This document shows positions 41,234-56,870 of a stretch of DNA of 64,000 bases, one piece after another; position 1 is the first letter of the stretch, and every line of letters starts with the position of its first letter. The DNA is taken from positions 62,001 to 126,000 of the forward strand of contig NZ_VRZA01000003.1 in assembly GCF_008064665.1 (NCBI RefSeq), read 5' to 3'. The DNA comes from Parahaliea maris. GTDB lineage: Bacteria > Pseudomonadota > Gammaproteobacteria > Pseudomonadales > Halieaceae. The notes under the pieces are model-generated. The model saw nothing but the letters and a program-made list of their open reading frames with translations. It ran no database searches and was not told the DNA's origin. Position numbers and translations under genes: made by a program.

Positions 41234-41300
41234 GCGCCAGCATGACATTTCCGAAGGCCGCGGCATTCTTTCCCGGCCCTCGGCTTCGTATACTGCGGGC

Positions 41301-42680
41301 ATGACCGCGTTATCCTCTCTCGACGGCGACACCATCGCTGCCATCGCCACCGCGCCAGGCCGCGGTGGGGTGGGTATTGTGCGCCTCTCCGGTCCCGCCG
41401 CACTGGCCATTGGGGAGCAGCTCTGCGGTCGTAGCCTGCAGCCGCGCCACGCCCATTTCTGCCAGTTCAGCGATACCGACGGCAGCGTACTGGACAGCGG
41501 CATCGGCCTCTACTTCCCGGCCCCCAACTCCTTCACTGGCGAGTGCGTGGTAGAACTGCAGGGCCACGGTGGTCCGGTAATCCTCGACCTGATCGTCCGC
41601 GCCTGCTGCAACCTTGGCGCGCGCCTGGCCCGCGCGGGTGAATTTTCCGAACGGGCCTTCCTCAACGACAAACTCGACCTGGCCCAGGCCGAGGCCATCG
41701 CCGACCTGATCAACAGCACCACGGAACAGGCGGCACTCAGTGCAACCCGCTCCCTGCAGGGGGCGTTTTCCCGGGAGGTCGATGAACTGGCTGAGGCGGT
41801 CACGCGCCTGCGGGTCTACGTGGAAGCCGCCATCGACTTTCCCGAAGAGGAGATCGATTTCCTCGCCGACGGCAAGGTTGCTGAACAGGTCACCGCGCTG
41901 CAACAACGATTGCAACAGGTACTGAACCAGGCGCGCCAGGGTAGCCTTCTGCGGGAGGGGATGAAACTGGTGATTGCCGGGCGCCCCAACGCCGGCAAAT
42001 CCAGCCTGCTCAATGCCCTGGCTGGCCAGGACAGTGCCATTGTCACCCCGATCGAGGGCACAACACGCGACGTATTGCGCGAGCATATCCAGATTGATGG
42101 AATGCCCCTGCACATTGTCGATACGGCGGGTCTGCGGGAATCCGCCGACGTCGTGGAACAGGAAGGCATTCGCCGGGCCTGGGAGGAAATGGCCACCGCA
42201 GACCGGATCCTGCTTGTGGTGGACGGCAGTTCACCCGATGCGGATATTGCCAGCGCGGGCCTGTGGCCGGAAAAAAATGAACGCCTGGGCGCGGAACTGC
42301 CTGTTACCGTGATTCACAACAAGGCCGATCGGTCCGGACGCAAACCCACCGTCATCCAGCAAGGCAACGATACCGTCATAGAACTCTCCGCCCTGACCGG
42401 CGCCGGGATGGATCTGCTGCGCGATCATCTGAAGCAGTGCATGGGCTACAGCGATAGCACCGGCAGTCAGTACAGCGCCCGCAGGCGCCATCTGGAAGCC
42501 CTTGAAGAAGCGGCGGAATTCCTCGCGGCGGGGCAGGAACAACTGGCGGCGGCGGGCGCTGGCGAGTTGCTGGCGGAAGACCTGCGTCATTGCCACAACG
42601 CCCTCGGCACCATCACCGGCACCGTCAGCAGCGACGAACTACTGGGCGAAATTTTTTCCAGCTTCTGCATCGGCAAGTAG
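41301..42680 (+). CDS. mnmE: tRNA modification GTPase MnmE
   Basis: With MnmG, forms the cmnm5/nm5 modification at wobble U34. The 459 aa carry an N-terminal THF-binding domain ([14 protein letters not shown]), the central helical domain and an inserted G domain with G1 [10 protein letters not shown]2 GTTRD, G3 DTAG and G4 NKAD. The C terminus ends in the conserved FCIGK. A TATACT sits only 6 bp before the ATG (41289-41294), but its -35 is poor. Its partner mnmG is 1.5 kb downstream, beyond a candidate origin and a DUF2971-type gene. Confidence 0.96.
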   Translation: MTALSSLDGDTIAAIATAPGRGGVGIVRLSGPAALAIGEQLCGRSLQPRHAHFCQFSDTDGSVLDSGIGLYFPAPNSFTGECVVELQGHGGPVILDLIVRACCNLGARLARAGEFSERAFLNDKLDLAQAEAIADLINSTTEQAALSATRSLQGAFSREVDELAEAVTRLRVYVEAAIDFPEEEIDFLADGKVAEQVTALQQRLQQVLNQARQGSLLREGMKLVIAGRPNAGKSSLLNALAGQDSAIVTPIEGTTRDVLREHIQIDGMPLHIVDTAGLRESADVVEQEGIRRAWEEMATADRILLVVDGSSPDADIASAGLWPEKNERLGAELPVTVIHNKADRSGRKPTVIQQGNDTVIELSALTGAGMDLLRDHLKQCMGYSDSTGSQYSARRRHLEALEEAAEFLAAGQEQLAAAGAGELLAEDLRHCHNALGTITGTVSSDELLGEIFSSFCIGK

Positions 42681-43192
42681 CGCTACCCGGCCGATGCCAC
42701 AATGGTGTGATTAGGTTACAAAGTTACGCCTGCCAGGCACACAGATGAGTAACGGAACATTCAGGGTTTGCCACCAGCTTACCCACAGGTTTATCTCTAC
42801 CCACACGCTGTCCACAGTTTATCGAGATAGATATCCCGCCTGTGGAAAACCGAAATGGCGAAATCCACAGAATCTGTGAGTAAAAATGGGACAGATCCTG
42901 AATCGAGCAGGGGTGAATTCTGGATAAATGCCAGTGCCACCAGGGTGGCCGAATCTGTACCCAATCCCTCCCCAGCGAAAACAGGGTTTGGAGGGGGTCA
43001 GATAAAGGGGTTCTGGCTGCGCTTGTTATCAGCGTAACTTGATGAAATAAAAGCAAAAAGTGGCACTATCCACAGAGGGGAGGCCGCTATATAAATATAA
43101 CTACAACAATCTAAACTCTATATACATGGATAACAGAGTATTTATTCAATACAAGTAACAACCGACTCAACGATCAAAAAATCGCCACCCGA
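42681..43192. other. mnmE-side intergenic region, candidate replication origin (DnaA-box cluster plus AT-rich tract)
   Basis: 512 bp with no ORF. DnaA-box-like 9-mers (7-8 of 9 matches to TTATCCACA) occur at 42779 TTACCCACA, 42797 CTACCCACA, 42808 CTGTCCACA, 42841 TGTGGAAAA (reverse), 42861 AAATCCACA, 42919 TCTGGATAA (reverse), 43066 CTATCCACA and 43125 CATGGATAA (reverse). An AT-rich tract at about 43088-43160 (TATATAAATATAAC and following) could be the unwinding element. E. coli oriC also lies beside mnmG. A lone GGGGTCAGA at 42994 matches one arm of the palindrome in the atp operon. Confidence 0.6.
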
Positions 43193-44077
43193 ATGAACGC
43201 CAACATCATCGACGACATCATCCAGCGGCTTTACGCCAATGAACCCGGTTCCACCCTGTACCACTACACATCCCTGAGTGGCCTGCTGGGCATTATCGAC
43301 TCGGGCCACCTGCGCGCGTCGGATGTGCGCTACATGAACGACTCCACGGAGCTGCGGCACACCCTGGATCTCATGTCCGAACACATCACCCGGCGGGTGA
43401 TAAGTGGAACTGATCGGCCGGTATTGCTGAACCAGCTCGCCGACTGGCTCAGCCACCGCATCGTCAGCAGCCCCATGCTGTTTGGCGCCTCTTTTCGGGC
43501 CAACGGCAATTTGCTGAGCCAGTGGCGGGGATACAGTGTGCACGGCAAGGGGGTCAGCCTCGGGTTCGATCCGCTGCACATCCTGCACTGTGCAAAACGC
43601 CAGCAATTCCAGGTGGGGCGCTGTATCTATGATCCGCGGCAACAGGCCGGGCTGATCGAGGAGGTGGTGGACGCGGTGGAAGCCCATGCGGCGTCGGGTG
43701 CTACCCGGGACGGCGACGAACAGGCCAATCTGCAGATCTTTGAACGCATGGAAGGTCGCCTGCTTCGCCTGGCGGCAATACTCAAACACCCGGCCTTCGA
43801 GGAAGAACAGGAGTGGCGCATCGTCTCCCCCGTGATCAGCGACTGTCGCGAAGCGCCGGTCAATTTCAGGGAGGGCACCTCAATGCTGGTGCCTTGGTAC
43901 GCGTTTGAGTTACGGGAGCGGGAAGGGGCCGCTGCCATGGGGCTGAACCATGTCTATCTCGGCCCCACCAGCAATATCGACCTGTCAATGAACTCCCTCG
44001 AGCTGTTTTTATCCCAGCGCGGCGCCAGCCCCCGCAACGGGATTTCCTATTGCCAGATTCCCTACCGGCAGCGTTAA
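43193..44077 (+). CDS. DUF2971-family protein (294 aa)
   Basis: The N-terminal stretch LYHYTSLSGLLGIIDSGHLRA and then DVRYMNDSTELRH are the hallmark of DUF2971, as is the later central LLSQWRGYSVHGKGVSLGF. Biochemical function is unknown; members are scattered accessory genes. ATG 43193. It sits between the origin-like repeat region and mnmG, breaking the normally close mnmE-mnmG neighbourhood, which suggests an insertion. There is no signal peptide. Confidence 0.8.
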   Translation: MNANIIDDIIQRLYANEPGSTLYHYTSLSGLLGIIDSGHLRASDVRYMNDSTELRHTLDLMSEHITRRVISGTDRPVLLNQLADWLSHRIVSSPMLFGASFRANGNLLSQWRGYSVHGKGVSLGFDPLHILHCAKRQQFQVGRCIYDPRQQAGLIEEVVDAVEAHAASGATRDGDEQANLQIFERMEGRLLRLAAILKHPAFEEEQEWRIVSPVISDCREAPVNFREGTSMLVPWYAFELREREGAAAMGLNHVYLGPTSNIDLSMNSLELFLSQRGASPRNGISYCQIPYRQR

Positions 44078-44170
44078 AATCCCGGTAGAACACTTTTTGT
44101 ACAACCGGCCGTCGAGCCGTATAATCGCCGGCCCCAAATCCCAGACAGCCCTTTGGCGAGGACAGCCCCC

Positions 44171-46069
<1,899 letters not shown>

Positions 46070-46077
46070 GCTGCCGG

Positions 46078-46734
46078 GTGGTGAACGTGCCAGACCCGGC
46101 GCTGCGGGCCGAACTCGCTGCGGGTTGCCAGAAACTCGAAGTTGACGTCAGTCCCGCGCAACTCGATCTGCTGTGCGAATACCTGGCCCTGCTCGCAAAG
46201 TGGAATCGGGCCTACAACCTGACCGCGGTACGCGATCCCGCCGAGATGGTGCGCAAGCACCTGCTGGACAGCCTCGCCATTGCGCCCCTGGTGCTTGGCC
46301 AGCGCCTGATCGACGTCGGTACCGGCGGCGGCCTGCCGGGGGTTCCCCTGTCGATACTGTATCCGCAGCGGGAATTTCACCTGCTCGACAGCAACTCGAA
46401 GAAGACCCGGTTTCTTTTTCAGGTGAAAACTGCACTGGGCTTGGATAACATGACCGTGCATCACGCCCGGGTAGAGTCGTTCCAGCCGGAGGCGCTGTTC
46501 GACACCGTGCTGTCGCGCGCCTTCGCGTCACTACAGGACATGGTCTCCGGTTGCCGGCATTTGCTGGCAGATGGCGGCCATTTTCAGGCGATGAAGGGGA
46601 TCTTCCCGGAAACAGAGATCGCGGATCTGGCCGGTGTGTGCGAGATCCTGGCGGTTACTCCCCTCGAAGTTCCCGGTCTGGCGGAGCAGCGGCACCTGGT
46701 GGACATGCGTCTGTTGTCACCTGGCGCGAGCTGA
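46078..46734 (+). CDS. rsmG: 16S rRNA (guanine-527-N7)-methyltransferase
   Basis: SAM-dependent modification of G527 in 16S rRNA. The 218 aa contain LLAKWNRAYNLTAVRDP, the SAM motif LIDVGTGGGLPGVPLSI, and SRAFASLQDM. Three closely spaced GTG codons (46078, 46081, 46087) could serve as start; the first is listed. It sits directly downstream of mnmG, the usual order. Confidence 0.94.
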   Translation: MVNVPDPALRAELAAGCQKLEVDVSPAQLDLLCEYLALLAKWNRAYNLTAVRDPAEMVRKHLLDSLAIAPLVLGQRLIDVGTGGGLPGVPLSILYPQREFHLLDSNSKKTRFLFQVKTALGLDNMTVHHARVESFQPEALFDTVLSRAFASLQDMVSGCRHLLADGGHFQAMKGIFPETEIADLAGVCEILAVTPLEVPGLAEQRHLVDMRLLSPGAS

Positions 46735-46820
46735 GCGCGGCTGGCGAGGCGGACGCACAATATCGGGGTAACCGGCCTCTCGGGCCGGGACCAGCAAGTG
46801 GTAGGGGTGAAGGGACAAAC

Positions 46821-47660
46821 GTGGCGAGAATCATCGCGATAGCGAACCAGAAAGGTGGCGTGGGCAAGACCACCACCTGCGTCAATCTGGCGGCTTCCCT
46901 CGCCGCGGCCAAAAAGCGGGTTTTGCTGGTGGACCTGGACCCCCAGGGCAACGCCACCATGGGCAGTGGTGTCGATAAACACGAGATTGGCTACAGCGTT
47001 TACGATCTGTTGGTGCACGGCACCCCGGTGCTGAATGTCATGGTGGGCGCCCCCGAGGGTGATTTCTCGGTCATTCCCGCCAATGGCGACCTCACCGCCG
47101 CCGAAGTGGAGCTGGTAGGAGTGGACGGCCGCGAACGCCGCCTGCAGGATGCGCTGGCCGAGGTCGAGGGCCTGTTCGACTACATCCTGATCGACTGCCC
47201 CCCGTCCCTGAACCTGTTAACGCTCAATGCACTGGTGGCCGCCCAGGGGGTGATCATCGCCATGCAGTGCGAATACTATGCGCTGGAAGGCCTTTCCGCC
47301 CTGCTCGATACCATTTCAAAGGTGGCCGGTGCGGTGAACCCGGGCCTTGGTGTCGAAGGGATCCTGCGCACCATGTACGATCCGCGCAACAGCCTGACCA
47401 ACGATGTTTCCAGCCAGTTGCACCAGCACTTTGCCGGCAAGGTCTACCGTACGGTAATTCCGCGCAATGTGCGGCTGGCCGAAGCGCCCAGCCACGGCCT
47501 GCCAGTCATGTACTACGACCGCTATTCACGGGGCTCGAAGGCCTACATGGCACTGGCCGGCGAAATCATGCGCCGGGACGAAGGTGCGCCATCGTCGGTA
47601 TCGGCCGACGGCATCGTTACGCCGACCCTGATTATGGCAGCCGACGGAGATAGCCAATGA
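46821..47660 (+). CDS. parA: Chromosome partitioning ATPase ParA (Soj)
   Basis: Walker-type ATPase that moves ParB-parS complexes. The GTG at 46821 (279 aa) is selected: AGGGA lies about 7 bp upstream and the protein then begins ARIIAIANQKGGVGKTT with the deviant Walker A. Walker B-like residues are LIDCPPSLNLLT, and DLDPQGNATMG follows Walker A. The reading frame extends upstream into rsmG, but that part is not family sequence. Overlaps parB by 4 bp. Confidence 0.95.
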   Translation: MARIIAIANQKGGVGKTTTCVNLAASLAAAKKRVLLVDLDPQGNATMGSGVDKHEIGYSVYDLLVHGTPVLNVMVGAPEGDFSVIPANGDLTAAEVELVGVDGRERRLQDALAEVEGLFDYILIDCPPSLNLLTLNALVAAQGVIIAMQCEYYALEGLSALLDTISKVAGAVNPGLGVEGILRTMYDPRNSLTNDVSSQLHQHFAGKVYRTVIPRNVRLAEAPSHGLPVMYYDRYSRGSKAYMALAGEIMRRDEGAPSSVSADGIVTPTLIMAADGDSQ

Positions 47661-48568
47661 CAGCCAGGAAACGCGGGCTAGGCCGGGGGCTCGACGCCCT
47701 GCTGGGCGCCAGCAATACCGCACGTGAAGCTGTGGAATCGGCGGAAGAAGTCGCCGCGTCGATTGCCAAGGGCGAACCTTCCGAAGACGAGCTTCGGCAA
47801 TTACCGGTCGACCTGATCCAGCGCGGCAAATACCAGCCGCGCCGCGATATGGATCCCGAGGCGCTGCAGGAATTGTCCGAGAGCATCAAGGCGCAAGGCG
47901 TGATGCAACCGATTGTGGTGCGGCGAATCTCCGATCGGAAGTACGAAATCATTGCCGGTGAGCGGCGCTGGCGTGCTACCCAGCTGGCGGGGCTGGACAG
48001 TATTCCCGCCGTGATCCGCGATGTACCGGACGAAGCGGCCATCGCCATGGCGCTGATCGAGAACATCCAGCGCGAAGATCTCAATCCCGTGGAAGAGGCC
48101 ATTGCCCTGCAGCGCCTGCAGCGGGAATTCGAGCTGACCCAGCAGGAAGTGGCGGCTGCGGTGGGCAAATCACGCTCGACCATTACCAACCTGCTGCGCC
48201 TGATGACCCTGGAAGAAGATGTTCGCACCCTGCTGGAGCGGGGCGATCTCGAAATGGGGCACGCCCGTGCCCTGTTGGGTCTGTCCGGTAACGACCAGTC
48301 CCAGGCGGCGCGTACTGTGGTGGGCAAGGGGATGTCGGTCCGCCAGACCGAAGCCCTGGTGCGTAATCTGCTGGCAGCGAAAGAACGCCCTTCCGGTCCA
48401 GGCCAGGAAACCCGCCTGGATCCCAATATCCGCCAGTTGCAGGATGACCTGTCGCAGAAACTGGGGGCCAAGGTGCAGATCCAGCACTCCGCCAAGGGCC
48501 GTGGCAAATTGGTACTGTCCTACAACAGCCTCGATGAGCTGGACGGAATCCTCAATCACATAAAATAA
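47657..48568 (+). CDS. parB: Chromosome partitioning protein ParB (Spo0J)
   Basis: CTP-dependent clamp that loads at parS. The 303 aa open KRGLGRGLDALLG, then the ParB/Srx CTPase domain with VMQPIVVRR and GERRWRATQLAG, the ENIQREDLNPVEEA box, and an HTH (LTQQEVAAAVGKSRSTITNL). The last 80 residues form the dimerisation domain. Cognate parS sites are in recF. Confidence 0.96.
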   Translation: MTARKRGLGRGLDALLGASNTAREAVESAEEVAASIAKGEPSEDELRQLPVDLIQRGKYQPRRDMDPEALQELSESIKAQGVMQPIVVRRISDRKYEIIAGERRWRATQLAGLDSIPAVIRDVPDEAAIAMALIENIQREDLNPVEEAIALQRLQREFELTQQEVAAAVGKSRSTITNLLRLMTLEEDVRTLLERGDLEMGHARALLGLSGNDQSQAARTVVGKGMSVRQTEALVRNLLAAKERPSGPGQETRLDPNIRQLQDDLSQKLGAKVQIQHSAKGRGKLVLSYNSLDELDGILNHIK

Positions 48569-48723
48569 ATTTCTAGGCGTCAAACCACAGTATCTTGTAG
48601 TACAAAATTTCAGCAGTACAGGATGTTGTGTGTTCTGATAACTTTTAATTAAAGTGGGCGAATTATGTTCCTATCATGTAGGAACTCGCGGGGAACTTTC
48701 GCGGTCACAACACTTCTGTTCAG

Positions 48724-48753
48724 TTGAACCGCCCCCCATATTGCACCTATAAT
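48724..48753 (+). promoter_or_regulatory. Promoter of the ATP synthase operon
   Basis: TTGAAC (48724-48729), 18 bp, TATAAT (48748-48753), ending about 30 bp before atpI, with a GC-rich discriminator (GCGCGCGCC). The preceding 150 bp after parB is AT-rich and contains no ORF. Confidence 0.6.
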
Positions 48754-48782
48754 GCGCGCGCCCAAAAGGATGAAGTTTTCCC

Positions 48783-49220
48783 GTGGAGCAGCGCAGCAGG
48801 CGCGATAGCAGTGACCCCCCGACAGCGCGCGGGGCGCCCATCGCAAAACCACCTGTTTACCGCATCAGCCAGACCCAACTGACGGTGCTGGCTTTGTTGT
48901 GTCTGGCGCTTCTGCCCGTGGACAGGGTCTGGGCGGTTTCCGCCCTGTGTGGTGGGTTGGTGGCGGTAGTGCCCCAGGCCTGGTTTGCAGCCAAAGCCTT
49001 TGCCCATCGCGGCGCCCGTTCGGCGCGGGAAGTGGCCAACGCCGGTTACAGCGGTGAGGTGGTCAAGTTCCTGCTGAGCGCAGTGGGTTTCGCGGCGCTG
49101 TTCATCCTGCTGCGACCGGTATCGCCGCTGGCGGTATTTGGCGCATACATCGCGATGCTCGCGATACAGATTACTGGAAGCTGGATGCTGCTGCGGCGGG
49201 GTTCGGAAAAAAGAGCATAG
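48783..49220 (+). CDS. atpI: ATP synthase operon accessory protein AtpI
   Basis: Small membrane protein thought to help c-ring assembly. The 145 aa show a charged N-terminal stretch of about 30 residues and four hydrophobic segments (about 33-50, 52-70, 93-108 and 114-135). GTG start at 48783 with AAGGA about 13 bp upstream. First gene of the atp operon; poorly conserved, as usual for AtpI. Confidence 0.85.
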   Translation: MEQRSRRDSSDPPTARGAPIAKPPVYRISQTQLTVLALLCLALLPVDRVWAVSALCGGLVAVVPQAWFAAKAFAHRGARSAREVANAGYSGEVVKFLLSAVGFAALFILLRPVSPLAVFGAYIAMLAIQITGSWMLLRRGSEKRA

Positions 49221-49238
49221 ACGCAAGAGTTGGAATAG

Positions 49239-50117
<879 letters not shown>

Positions 50118-50154
50118 TTCACTTTTACAACAACCTCTTGGTTCTTAACGTTAG

Positions 50155-50391
<237 letters not shown>

Positions 50392-50458
50392 GCCAGCAGC
50401 AACGGCTTGGAACGGGGCCGCGTCATGCGGCCCTTAAGTAAACTGTGAGGAGCACGGC

Positions 50459-50929
50459 GTGAATATTAATCTTACGCTTATCGGGCAGATGATCGCGTTT
50501 GTCTGTTTTGTGGTTTTCTGCATGAAGTACGTGTGGCCCCCGCTATTGGCCGCCATGCAGGAACGCGAAAAGAAAATTGCCGATGGTCTGGCCGCTGCCG
50601 ATCGCGCCAATCACGATCTGGAACTGGCCAAGGAAAAGGCGGTAGAACGCCTGAGCGAAGCCAAGAGCGAAGCTGCCGGCATTATCGATTCTGCCAACAA
50701 GCGCGCCAACCAGATTGTCGAGGAGGCGAAGCAAACCGCCGTCGTCGAAGCGGATCGCGTGAAGGCATCCGCACAGGCCGAGATCGAGCAGGAAACCAAC
50801 CGCGCACGCGAACAGCTGCGCGCCCAGGTAGCGACGCTGTCACTGGCCGGTGCCGAGAAGGTGCTGGGCAAGTCCATTGACCGTAACGCCCACGCCGAGT
50901 TGGTTGACCAGCTGGCTTCAGAGCTTTAA
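50459..50929 (+). CDS. atpF: ATP synthase F0 subunit b
   Basis: Peripheral stalk subunit, 156 aa: one N-terminal membrane helix (about 3-25, [20 protein letters not shown]) and a long charged coiled coil (about 30-150). The start is GTG 50459 with a GAGGAG about 8 bp upstream. The 67-bp atpE-atpF gap carries no obvious hairpin. Confidence 0.95.
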   Translation: MNINLTLIGQMIAFVCFVVFCMKYVWPPLLAAMQEREKKIADGLAAADRANHDLELAKEKAVERLSEAKSEAAGIIDSANKRANQIVEEAKQTAVVEADRVKASAQAEIEQETNRAREQLRAQVATLSLAGAEKVLGKSIDRNAHAELVDQLASEL

Positions 50930-50941
50930 AGCGAGGACCCG

Positions 50942-51478
50942 ATGGCTGAACTGAGCACCCTGGCGCGTCCCTACGCCAAAGCGGCGTTCGAGTACGCTCG
51001 CGATGCCGGCGCCCTGGCCGACTGGGAAGGTCAACTGGCTACCGCTGCTGCGGTTGCCGCCGATCCCGCCATGGCGGCAGTGCTGAACAACCCGGCGCTG
51101 ACCAGCGAGCAACAGGCACAGACCCTGACCGACGTGTGCGGTGACGCCCTGGGCGCTCCCGTGCGCAATTTCGTCGCCATCCTGGCCAGCAACAAGCGCG
51201 TGGCGCTGCTGCCGGAGATTTATTCCCAGTTCGCCCTGTTCAAGGCCAACCAGGAAAAATCGGTCGACGTGGAAGTGGTGTCTGCCTTCGACCTGGACGA
51301 TGCCACCCGGGACAAACTGGCCGCGGCACTGGGCAAAAAACTGGAACGCGAGGTGAAGGTCACCACCGCGACCGACGCGAGCCTTCTGGGCGGCGTATTA
51401 ATCCGGGCCGGTGACATGGTCATCGACGGGTCCGTGCGCGGCAGGCTGAACAAGCTTGCCGAAGCAATGAATTTGTAG
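50942..51478 (+). CDS. atpH: ATP synthase F1 subunit delta
   Basis: Links F1 to the peripheral stalk. 178 aa, usual length; begins [20 protein letters not shown] and ends with [20 protein letters not shown], the OSCP/delta C-terminal signature. 12 bp after atpF. Confidence 0.96.
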   Translation: MAELSTLARPYAKAAFEYARDAGALADWEGQLATAAAVAADPAMAAVLNNPALTSEQQAQTLTDVCGDALGAPVRNFVAILASNKRVALLPEIYSQFALFKANQEKSVDVEVVSAFDLDDATRDKLAAALGKKLEREVKVTTATDASLLGGVLIRAGDMVIDGSVRGRLNKLAEAMNL

Positions 51479-51494
51479 GATTGAGGAACAGAGC

Positions 51495-53039
<1,545 letters not shown>

Positions 53040-53055
53040 GGCCGAGGCAGCTTAA

Positions 53056-53922
53056 ATGGCAGTCGGAAAAGAAATTCGGACAAAGATCTCCAGCATCCAG
53101 AGCACGCAGAAGATCACCTCCGCCATGGAAATGGTGGCGGCGAGCAAAATGCGCAAGGCCCAGGATCGCATGGAGCTCGGCAAACCCTATGCCCGGCGCA
53201 TGCGCGCAGTGGTGGGTCACATTGCCAACGCCGCCCCCGAGTACCGCCATATGTACATGGTGGAACGCGAGGTCAAGCGCGTCGGCTTTATTGTGGTCTC
53301 CACCGATCGCGGCCTGTGTGGCGGCCTGAACATCAACCTGTTCAAGGCCACCGTCCGCGCGATGAAGGAATGGGCGGACCAGGATGGTGTCGAGATCGAA
53401 CTGGCCCTGATCGGTGCGAAAGCAGCGGCGTTCTTCAACAGCTTTGGCGGCAACGTCACCTCAGCGACCCGGGATATCGGCGAAGCGCCGGTCCTGGCGG
53501 ACCTGATCGGTAGCGTGAAAGTCATGCTGGACGCCTATGCCGAAGGTCGCATCGATCGCCTGTTCCTGGTGTCCAACGAGTTCGTCAACACGATGACCCA
53601 GACGCCGACCATGGAGCAACTGCTGCCGCTGCAGCCTGAGGATTCCGCTGAGATGGCCCACCACTGGGATTACATCTACGAGCCGGACGCCAAGGAACTG
53701 CTGGAAGGCCTGCTGACCCGCTACATCGAGTCCCAGGTTTACCAGGCCGTTGTGGAAAATGCTGCCTGCGAGCAGGCCGCGCGGATGCTGGCGATGAAAA
53801 ACGCCACCGACAACGCTGGCGAACTGATCGACGACCTGCAGCTGATCTACAACAAGGCGCGCCAGGCGGCGATTACCCAGGAGCTGTCGGAAATCGTCAG
53901 CGGCGCTGCGGCGATCAGCTAG
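53056..53922 (+). CDS. atpG: ATP synthase F1 subunit gamma
   Basis: Central rotor shaft, 288 aa. N-terminal coiled-coil helix with [20 protein letters not shown], a central [16 protein letters not shown] motif, and the C-terminal helix [20 protein letters not shown] that inserts into the alpha-beta ring. The stop is 9 bp before a large palindrome. Confidence 0.97.
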   Translation: MAVGKEIRTKISSIQSTQKITSAMEMVAASKMRKAQDRMELGKPYARRMRAVVGHIANAAPEYRHMYMVEREVKRVGFIVVSTDRGLCGGLNINLFKATVRAMKEWADQDGVEIELALIGAKAAAFFNSFGGNVTSATRDIGEAPVLADLIGSVKVMLDAYAEGRIDRLFLVSNEFVNTMTQTPTMEQLLPLQPEDSAEMAHHWDYIYEPDAKELLEGLLTRYIESQVYQAVVENAACEQAARMLAMKNATDNAGELIDDLQLIYNKARQAAITQELSEIVSGAAAIS

Positions 53923-53931
53923 GAATTAATA

Positions 53932-55407
<1,476 letters not shown>

Positions 55408-55428
55408 CGCTCGGTTAGAGGGCCCCCT

Positions 55429-55857
55429 ATGGCTATGACAATACACTGCGACATCGTCAGCGCCGAAGAAGAGATCTTCTCCGGCCTGGTCGAGGTGCTG
55501 GTCGCAACCGGCGAGATGGGTGAGCTCGGCATCAACTACGGGCACGCCCCGCTGCTGACCGGACTCAAGCCCGGCCCGGTACGCATCGTGACCCAGCATG
55601 GTGATGAAGAGGTTTACTACGTATCCGGCGGCTTCCTGGAAGTGCAGCCTGGCGTGGTCACCATTCTTGCCGATACTGCGCTGCGTGCCGACGACGTGGA
55701 CGAAGCTGCCGCTGAGGAAGCCCGTCGCGAAGCTGAGCACGCCCTGGCTAACCAGACTGGCGAATTCGACTACGGTCGCGCGTCAGCCCAGTTGGCCGAA
55801 GCGGCTGCCCAGCTGGCGACTCTGCGCAAGATGAAGAACCGGGCTGGTCGCGGCTGA
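55429..55857 (+). CDS. atpC: ATP synthase F1 subunit epsilon
   Basis: Inhibitory rotor subunit, 142 aa. N-terminal beta domain with [20 protein letters not shown] and [19 protein letters not shown], and a C-terminal helical hairpin (about 88-140). Last gene of the operon; a terminator follows 24 bp later. Confidence 0.96.
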   Translation: MAMTIHCDIVSAEEEIFSGLVEVLVATGEMGELGINYGHAPLLTGLKPGPVRIVTQHGDEEVYYVSGGFLEVQPGVVTILADTALRADDVDEAAAEEARREAEHALANQTGEFDYGRASAQLAEAAAQLATLRKMKNRAGRG

Positions 55858-55880
55858 TTGTCGCGCCCTGCTCTGAAAAT

Positions 55881-55905
55881 ACCCCGGCATCGTCCGGGGT
55901 TTTTT
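55881..55905 (+). terminator. Intrinsic terminator of the atp operon
   Basis: Stem ACCCCGG / CCGGGGT with loop CATCGT, then a run of six T starting at 55900. Ideal distance after the atpC stop. Confidence 0.88.
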
Positions 55906-55975
55906 GCTTTTGGCCGGTGGTGATTTCCCGGCTCTGTTTATGGAGCGCTGAACTCGCTCGCACGTTGCCCGGTAC

Positions 55976-56050
55976 CCTTCCGGGACCTTCAGCGGCCAGG
56001 ACGGCCGCTGAGGAGCCTCCATGGATGGATTCACGGCGTGTCCCGGAAGG
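55976..56050. repeat. Nested inverted-repeat element downstream of atpC
   Basis: Outer arms CCTTCCGGGAC (55976-55986) and GTCCCGGAAGG (56040-56050) enclose a hairpin TCAGCGGCC-AGGAC-GGCCGCTGA (55989-56011) followed by GCCTCCATGGATGGATTCAC. It would fold as a multi-branched structure on either strand. It resembles dispersed extragenic repeat elements of gammaproteobacteria; copy number in the genome is unknown. It lies between the atp terminator and the convergent TrmB-type gene. Confidence 0.65.
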
Positions 56051-56116
56051 ACCCCGCGCGCCGCGCACGCGAATTCCATGCGCCAAGGCCATTTCAGGAA
56101 GCTATCCCATGAACCC

Positions 56117-56866
56117 TTAAAGCAATCCCCACAACGTATCGAACATCAACTGCTGGGTCAGTGCGATGGCCTGTGAATCGATGATGACCACCACCGGATA
56201 GTTCTGTGCCGCCAGCGTAATCATCGCTACTTTGGGTGGATAGATGGCAATGTAGGACGCGTCGGTCCCCTCCCCCGCCGGTAGCCATTTGCGTTCAGCC
56301 AGTTCGGCTTCATCCCCCCCGGCTCCCACGGCCAGTACCCGTACACGGATGCCGCGCTCGATCCGCTGCCTGGTAAAATTCGGGAAGGGTCGGTAGAGGT
56401 GCTCACGCAGGGTGCGGGTTGAAATGACCGAGTAACCTCGCTCCGGATCGCGACCGGCACTTTCCAGCAGATCGCGCAATACCAGCTCCACCCCGTCATC
56501 ACCCTCGTAGAAGCGCACGTTACCGGGACTGAACGTGGTCTGGGTCTGCTTGAGGGCCGGGATGATGTCATTGCGCAGTTGTTCGACCGCCTGGCTCAGG
56601 GCTTGCTGTTTGCTCTCCGCAAGGCTCATGAGCCGCTCCGGATCTTCTGCCTGGAATACCCGGCGGCGTCCCTTGGGGAAGTAGCTGACCACGCCTTTGG
56701 TGGCTAGTTGCTTGAGCGTTTCGTAGGTTGTGCCGCGGTTGATACCGGACTCGGCGGCGACATCTCGAATGGACGCAGGCCCCAGTTTCAACAGGGAGCG
56801 ATAGATGGAGACCTGTCGTTCGTCGAGGTCCAGCTGACTCAGTGCATCGAGCTTGATTGTTGTCAT
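56117..56866 (-). CDS. TrmB-family transcriptional regulator
   Basis: 249 aa. An N-terminal winged HTH (about 8-75: VSIYRSLLKLGPASIRDVAA, SGINRGTTYETLKQLATKGV, SYFPKGRRRVF) is followed by a helical linker and a C-terminal ligand-sensing region starting at VRFYEGDDGVELVLRDLL. Divergent from glmU across 131 bp, so glmU-glmS is a plausible target (inference). A TTTTTGACA/TGTCAAAAA inverted repeat lies in the shared gap. Confidence 0.85.
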   Translation of the reverse strand: MTTIKLDALSQLDLDERQVSIYRSLLKLGPASIRDVAAESGINRGTTYETLKQLATKGVVSYFPKGRRRVFQAEDPERLMSLAESKQQALSQAVEQLRNDIIPALKQTQTTFSPGNVRFYEGDDGVELVLRDLLESAGRDPERGYSVISTRTLREHLYRPFPNFTRQRIERGIRVRVLAVGAGGDEAELAERKWLPAGEGTDASYIAIYPPKVAMITLAAQNYPVVVIIDSQAIALTQQLMFDTLWGLL

Positions 56867-56870
56867 TTAA

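Noticed and set aside
41289-41301. Leaderless transcription of mnmE from TATACT 6 bp before the ATG
   Set aside because: The -35 region is poor, and mnmE can be read from the upstream rpmH-yidC unit.
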